The position numbers and the translations under genes are program-made. Positions 60,772 to 64,000 of a stretch of DNA of 64,000 nucleotides are shown piece by piece. Source of the DNA: Microtetraspora glauca. GTDB taxonomy: Bacteria > Actinomycetota > Actinomycetes > Streptosporangiales > Streptosporangiaceae. The stretch spans positions 62,001 to 126,000 of the forward strand of contig BBYL01000012.1 of assembly GCA_001570385.1 (NCBI GenBank), given 5' to 3'. The notes below the pieces were generated by a model that saw only the letters and a program-made list of their open reading frames with translations, did no database searches and was not told the DNA's origin. Position 1 is the stretch's first letter. Each line of letters begins with the position of its first letter.

Positions 60772-61827
60772 CTACCAGCGCAGCAGTACGAGCTCGGAGC
60801 AGAAGCCGGGGCCCATCGCGAGGAGGACGCCCGGAGTGCCCGGGGGAGGCGGGTGCGGCGACGCCAGCGTGTCCCGCAGCACGAACAGCACGGACGCGGA
60901 GGAGAGGTTCCCGGCCTCGGCCAGGGAGCGCCATGTCAGGTCCAGCGCGCCGTCAGGCAGGTCGAGGGCCTCGGCCACGGCCTCCAGCACCTTTGGGCCG
61001 CCCGGGTGGCAGACCCACGCGCTCACGTCACCCGTCGTCAGCTCCTGGTCGGACAGGAACCCGCGCATGTCGTCGGCCAGATGGGCGCGCACCAGCGCCG
61101 GGATGCTCACGTCGAGCACCACCTGGAAGCCGGTGTCGCGGACGTCCCAGCCCATCACCCGCTCGGAGTCGCGATACAGGCGGCTGCGGGTGGCGACCAC
61201 GGCCGGGCCGGACGCGCGCCGCTCGTCGCCGCACGCCACCACGGCGGCGGCGCCGTCCCCGAACAGGCCGCTCGCCACCAGGTTCGCGATCGAGGAGTCG
61301 CCGCGTTGCAGGGTGAGGGAGCAGAGCTCCACCGAGAGCAGCACGGCCACCTCGCCGGGCGCGCCGCGCAGGTAGTCGTGCAGGCGCGCGATCCCCGCGG
61401 CCCCGGCGACGCATCCGAGGCCGAAGACCGGGACACGCTTGACGTCGGGGCGCAGGCCGAGCCGTCCGGCCATCCTGGCGTCGATCGAGGGCGCGGCGAC
61501 GCCGGTCGTCGAGGCGACGATGATCATGTCCACGTCGGACGCGGCCAGCCCGGCCGTGTCGAGCGCCCCGCCCACCGCCTCGACGCCCAGATCCACCGCG
61601 GCGTCGACGTAGATCTCGTTCGCCATGCCGAAGCCGTCGAGCTTGCCGTAGTCCTCGATCGGCAACACCAGATGGCGATGCCCGACCCTGGTGCTCGTGT
61701 GCAGCCGGTCGAGGAATTCCCGGCCGGACTCCGGGATCAGCCACAGGTCCGCCAGCCGGTCCGTGATCTCCTCCTGGGCGTACCGGTTCGGGGGGAGGAC
61801 GCACTGGACGGCGGCGATTCGCGTCAT
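60772..61827 (-). CDS. Type III polyketide synthase (chalcone synthase-like)
   Basis: This 351-residue thiolase-fold enzyme has the full catalytic triad C139 (GLGCVAGAAG), H274 (VCHPGGPKV) and N307 (EAGNLSSASV). The end GPGFCSELVLLRW is typical of bacterial type III PKSs. It would elongate an acyl-CoA starter with malonyl-CoA to make a resorcinol or pyrone. The adjacent methyltransferase suggests an alkylresorcinol-type phenolic lipid. A strong AGGGAGG lies before the ATG at 61827; the frame upstream to 62040 is not conserved. It is divergent from the GNAT gene. Confidence 0.9.
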   Translation of the reverse strand: MTRIAAVQCVLPPNRYAQEEITDRLADLWLIPESGREFLDRLHTSTRVGHRHLVLPIEDYGKLDGFGMANEIYVDAAVDLGVEAVGGALDTAGLAASDVDMIIVASTTGVAAPSIDARMAGRLGLRPDVKRVPVFGLGCVAGAAGIARLHDYLRGAPGEVAVLLSVELCSLTLQRGDSSIANLVASGLFGDGAAAVVACGDERRASGPAVVATRSRLYRDSERVMGWDVRDTGFQVVLDVSIPALVRAHLADDMRGFLSDQELTTGDVSAWVCHPGGPKVLEAVAEALDLPDGALDLTWRSLAEAGNLSSASVLFVLRDTLASPHPPPPGTPGVLLAMGPGFCSELVLLRW

Positions 61828-61984
61828 GGAAGCCTCCCTGCAGGGAAATGCTCTCTGTTTCCTAAATGCCCGATTCTTGGGTCGGCATGCCTGGGCCACC
61901 CGGGGGAGGACGCCGTGAGATGCGCGAACGGCCCGATGCGGGGGCATCGCACAGCCCGGAGCACGGTGGATGTTGTGGCACAGT

Positions 61985-62848
61985 ATGGCCGTGACGGACA
62001 TGTACATAAGGGACGCAACGGTCGCTGATCTGGACGCCATCGCGGCGGTGGCCGTCGCGACCGGCCAGGGCGAGGAATGGACGGGAGCCGACCCGGCCTA
62101 CATCGGTCACCTGCTCGTCCACGGCCGGGTGGTGGTCGCCGAGCAGCGCGGGACGGTGACGGGATTCGGCGCGACCCGCCGGATCGGCGAGGGGCCGGAG
62201 GCGGTGACGATGCTCTGCGACCTGTTCGTCGATCCGGGATCCCACGGCCTCGGCGCGGGCCACGCCATGCTCTCCGCCCTGTGGCAGGACACCCCCCGGC
62301 GGATGACCTTCAGCAGTCTGCACGCGCACGCGCTGCCGCTGTACACGAGGTCCGGCCTGGACGCCTGGTGGCCGCTCCTCTACCTGGCCGGGGACGTACG
62401 GGCGCTGAGCACCCCGGCCCGCTGGACGGTCTCGGAGGCGACCTCCGGCGAGGTCGCCGAGTTGGAGCGGCGGTGGACCGGGACCGACCGCGCCGCCGAC
62501 CACGCGGCCTGGGCCGCCCGTCCGGGAGGGCTCGCGGTCCTCGCGGTCCGTGACGGCGTGGCGGTGGCGGCGGCCACCGTGGCCGGGGCAGGGCCGGAGT
62601 ACGGCATCGTGCACCTGGCCGTGGAACCCGGATCGGTCCCCCACGTGGCCCGGGACGCGGTCGTCGCCGTGCTGGCCTCCCTGGAGCCGCCCGACGGCCG
62701 GGCCCGGGTCTGCCTGCCCGCCCCGCACGCCGCCACGCGGCCCCTGCTCTCCGCCGGGTGGCGCAGCGACGCCATGGACATGTTCATGGCGACCGATCCC
62801 GGCCTGCTCGACCCGCGCAGGTCCGTCCCCTCTCCCGCGCTGGCCTGA
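61985..62848 (+). CDS. Tandem GNAT-type N-acetyltransferase
   Basis: This 287-residue protein has two GNAT-like halves. The first has YIRDATVADLDAIAAVAVAT at its start and CDLFVDPGSHGLGAGHAMLS, which holds an acetyl-CoA pyrophosphate-binding region. The second half (after residue about 160) is diverged, with HLAVEPGSVPHVARDAVVAV. Only the first half looks catalytic. The substrate is unknown. The ATG at 61985 was chosen; 61970 and 62000 are alternatives. Confidence 0.78.
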   Translation: MAVTDMYIRDATVADLDAIAAVAVATGQGEEWTGADPAYIGHLLVHGRVVVAEQRGTVTGFGATRRIGEGPEAVTMLCDLFVDPGSHGLGAGHAMLSALWQDTPRRMTFSSLHAHALPLYTRSGLDAWWPLLYLAGDVRALSTPARWTVSEATSGEVAELERRWTGTDRAADHAAWAARPGGLAVLAVRDGVAVAAATVAGAGPEYGIVHLAVEPGSVPHVARDAVVAVLASLEPPDGRARVCLPAPHAATRPLLSAGWRSDAMDMFMATDPGLLDPRRSVPSPALA

Positions 62849-63036
62849 GCGCCGTCCAGGGGCCCGCCACTCCCTCGCCGGCCCGCCTGTTCACAAACGC
62901 CGGATCCCCGCGGCCCGAGACCTCGGGGCGCCGCCCGCGGTAATTCTGTTGCCGATCAAGGGGGATTCTGGCGTTATAGGGCATGTCGTTCATGGCGGGG
63001 CACCGCCGTGAGGTCCGTACGAGAGGGGAGGCGACG

Positions 63037-64000
63037 ATGACGTACCGCGAGGTGACCGGGGCTCGGGCGCCGATCAGGATGTGGGCGAACCCGGACGAGG
63101 TCGAGGAACAGGCGATGCGGCAGCTCCGCAACGTCGCCGACCTGCCCTGGACCCACGGCGTCGCGGTGATGCCGGACGTCCACTACGGCCTGGGCGCGAC
63201 GGTCGGCTCCGTGATCGCGATGCGGGACGCGGTGTCCCCGGCGGCGGTCGGAGTGGACATCGGCTGCGGGATGAGCGCGGTGAAGACGTCGCTCAAGGTC
63301 GAGGAGCTGCCCGACAACCTTCACTACCTCCGCTCGCGGCTGGAGCAGGCGGTGCCGGTCGGGTTCGGCAAGCACAAGACGCCCGTCGACCCGTCGAAGG
63401 TGTACGGCCTGCCCCAGGAGGGCTGGAAGGAGTTCTGGCAGGACTTCGAGTGGCTGGCGGAGCCCGTACGCGGCCTCAGGGCGCGGGCCGAGGTCCAGAT
63501 GGGCACGCTGGGCTCGGGGAACCACTTCCTCGAGGTCTGCGCCGACGACGACGGCGCCGTCTGGGTGGTGCTGCACTCGGGCTCGCGGAACATCGGCAAG
63601 GAGCTGGCCGAGTTCCACATCGAGCAGGCGCGCCGGCTCCCGCACAACAAGGGGCTGCCGGATCGGGATCTCGCGGTGTTCATCCACGGCTCCCCGAAGA
63701 TGGACGCGTACCGCAGCGACCTGTTCTGGGCGCAGGACTACGCGCGGCGCAACCGGGCGGTCATGCTGGCCCTGGTCTGCAACGTGCTGCGCAAGCACTT
63801 CAAGGAGATCAGGTTCGACGAGCCGATCTCCTGCCACCACAACTACGTGGCCGACGAGACGTACGACGGCGTCCGGCTGCTGGTGACCAGGAAGGGCGCG
63901 ATCCGGGCGGGCAGGGGCGACCTCGGGATCATCCCGGGGTCGATGGCCACCGGCACCTACATCGTGCGCGGCCTGGGCAACAGCAGGGCGTTCAACTCGG
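63037..64000 (+). CDS. rtcB: RtcB RNA ligase/RNA repair protein, 3' truncated
   Basis: The frame is open to the edge of the window (321 codons visible of about 400). The start has PIRMWANPDEVEEQAMRQL, and metal-binding motifs follow: VDIGCGMSAV with C77, MGTLGSGNHFLEV, HSGSRNIGKEL and CHHNYV. The guanylylated histidine motif lies near the expected continuation after GNSRAFNS and is outside the window. RtcB joins 2',3'-cyclic phosphate and 5'-OH RNA ends using GTP and Mn. GGGGAGG precedes the ATG at 63037. The 188-nt gap before it shows no gene. Confidence 0.93.
   Translation, partial: MTYREVTGARAPIRMWANPDEVEEQAMRQLRNVADLPWTHGVAVMPDVHYGLGATVGSVIAMRDAVSPAAVGVDIGCGMSAVKTSLKVEELPDNLHYLRSRLEQAVPVGFGKHKTPVDPSKVYGLPQEGWKEFWQDFEWLAEPVRGLRARAEVQMGTLGSGNHFLEVCADDDGAVWVVLHSGSRNIGKELAEFHIEQARRLPHNKGLPDRDLAVFIHGSPKMDAYRSDLFWAQDYARRNRAVMLALVCNVLRKHFKEIRFDEPISCHHNYVADETYDGVRLLVTRKGAIRAGRGDLGIIPGSMATGTYIVRGLGNSRAFNS

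Noticed and set aside
63037..63840. Minus-strand frame 62974-63840 as a gene
   Set aside because: The plus strand has a clear rtcB with metal-binding motifs running off the window; the minus frame is its shadow.

Overview
The window is about 70% GC, with nearly all synonymous positions G or C, frequent GTG and TTG starts, Shine-Dalgarno sites, and many 1-4 nt stop/start overlaps. Gene content is actinobacterial: a SufR-SufBDCSUT operon with an embedded Rieske protein, no inteins, an actinobacterial Vms1-like peptidyl-tRNA hydrolase, HisE-HisG, a PASTA-less Ser/Thr kinase, a MocR regulator beside YczE, and a type III PKS beside an ICMT-like methyltransferase. This fits a filamentous actinomycete, most likely Streptosporangiales, but I infer that from gene style only. 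I saw no rRNA, tRNA, CRISPR array, prophage or insertion sequence.

Left part (1-15.9 kb). After the end of a PH-domain protein and a heme A synthase comes a hydroxyproline catabolic locus. Arm one (2.0-7.0 kb) encodes the three subunits of a D-hydroxyproline dehydrogenase-like complex, a DapA-family deaminase and a 4-hydroxyproline 2-epimerase. Arm two (8.2-15.9 kb) encodes a branched-chain-amino-acid-type ABC importer (five genes), a second proline racemase-family enzyme, an ornithine cyclodeaminase/pyrroline-2-carboxylate reductase homologue and a GntR/FCD regulator. A PD-(D/E)XK nuclease-like gene lies between the arms on the opposite strand. A perfect 16-bp palindrome precedes the importer operon. 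Together the genes could import trans-4- and trans-3-hydroxy-L-proline, send the first to 2-oxoglutarate semialdehyde and the second to proline. The last dehydrogenase of the 4-hydroxyproline route is not in the window.

Middle part (15.9-34.6 kb). An EamA exporter and a drug-type ABC pair face the suf operon, which is preceded by a sequence matching 15 of 19 bases of the DtxR/IdeR iron box. A run of inverted repeats closes the suf operon. A DEAD-box RNA helicase with a long structured leader and an RGD-rich tail follows. Next is a heterodimeric ABC exporter whose two halves have complementary degeneration, so only one ATP site looks competent. An acetylxylan-esterase-type hydrolase and hisE-hisG follow.

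Right part (34.7-64 kb). A membrane Ser/Thr kinase diverges from an ABC-2/two-component operon. Then come an EAL-CBS protein with a degenerate EAL domain, a ribosome-rescue hydrolase, an ABC-F ATPase, a small HTH protein, an enoyl-CoA hydratase, an ABC exporter, a sulfotransferase, an LD-carboxypeptidase, a GH15 enzyme, the YczE/MocR pair, a TRIC-type channel, a POT transporter, a long-chain acyl-CoA synthetase, two paralogous secreted proteins, the PKS/methyltransferase pair, a tandem GNAT protein and the start of rtcB.

Short in-register tandem repeats (6, 9, 13 and 15 bp) recur at gene junctions and linkers, especially in the hydroxyproline locus.
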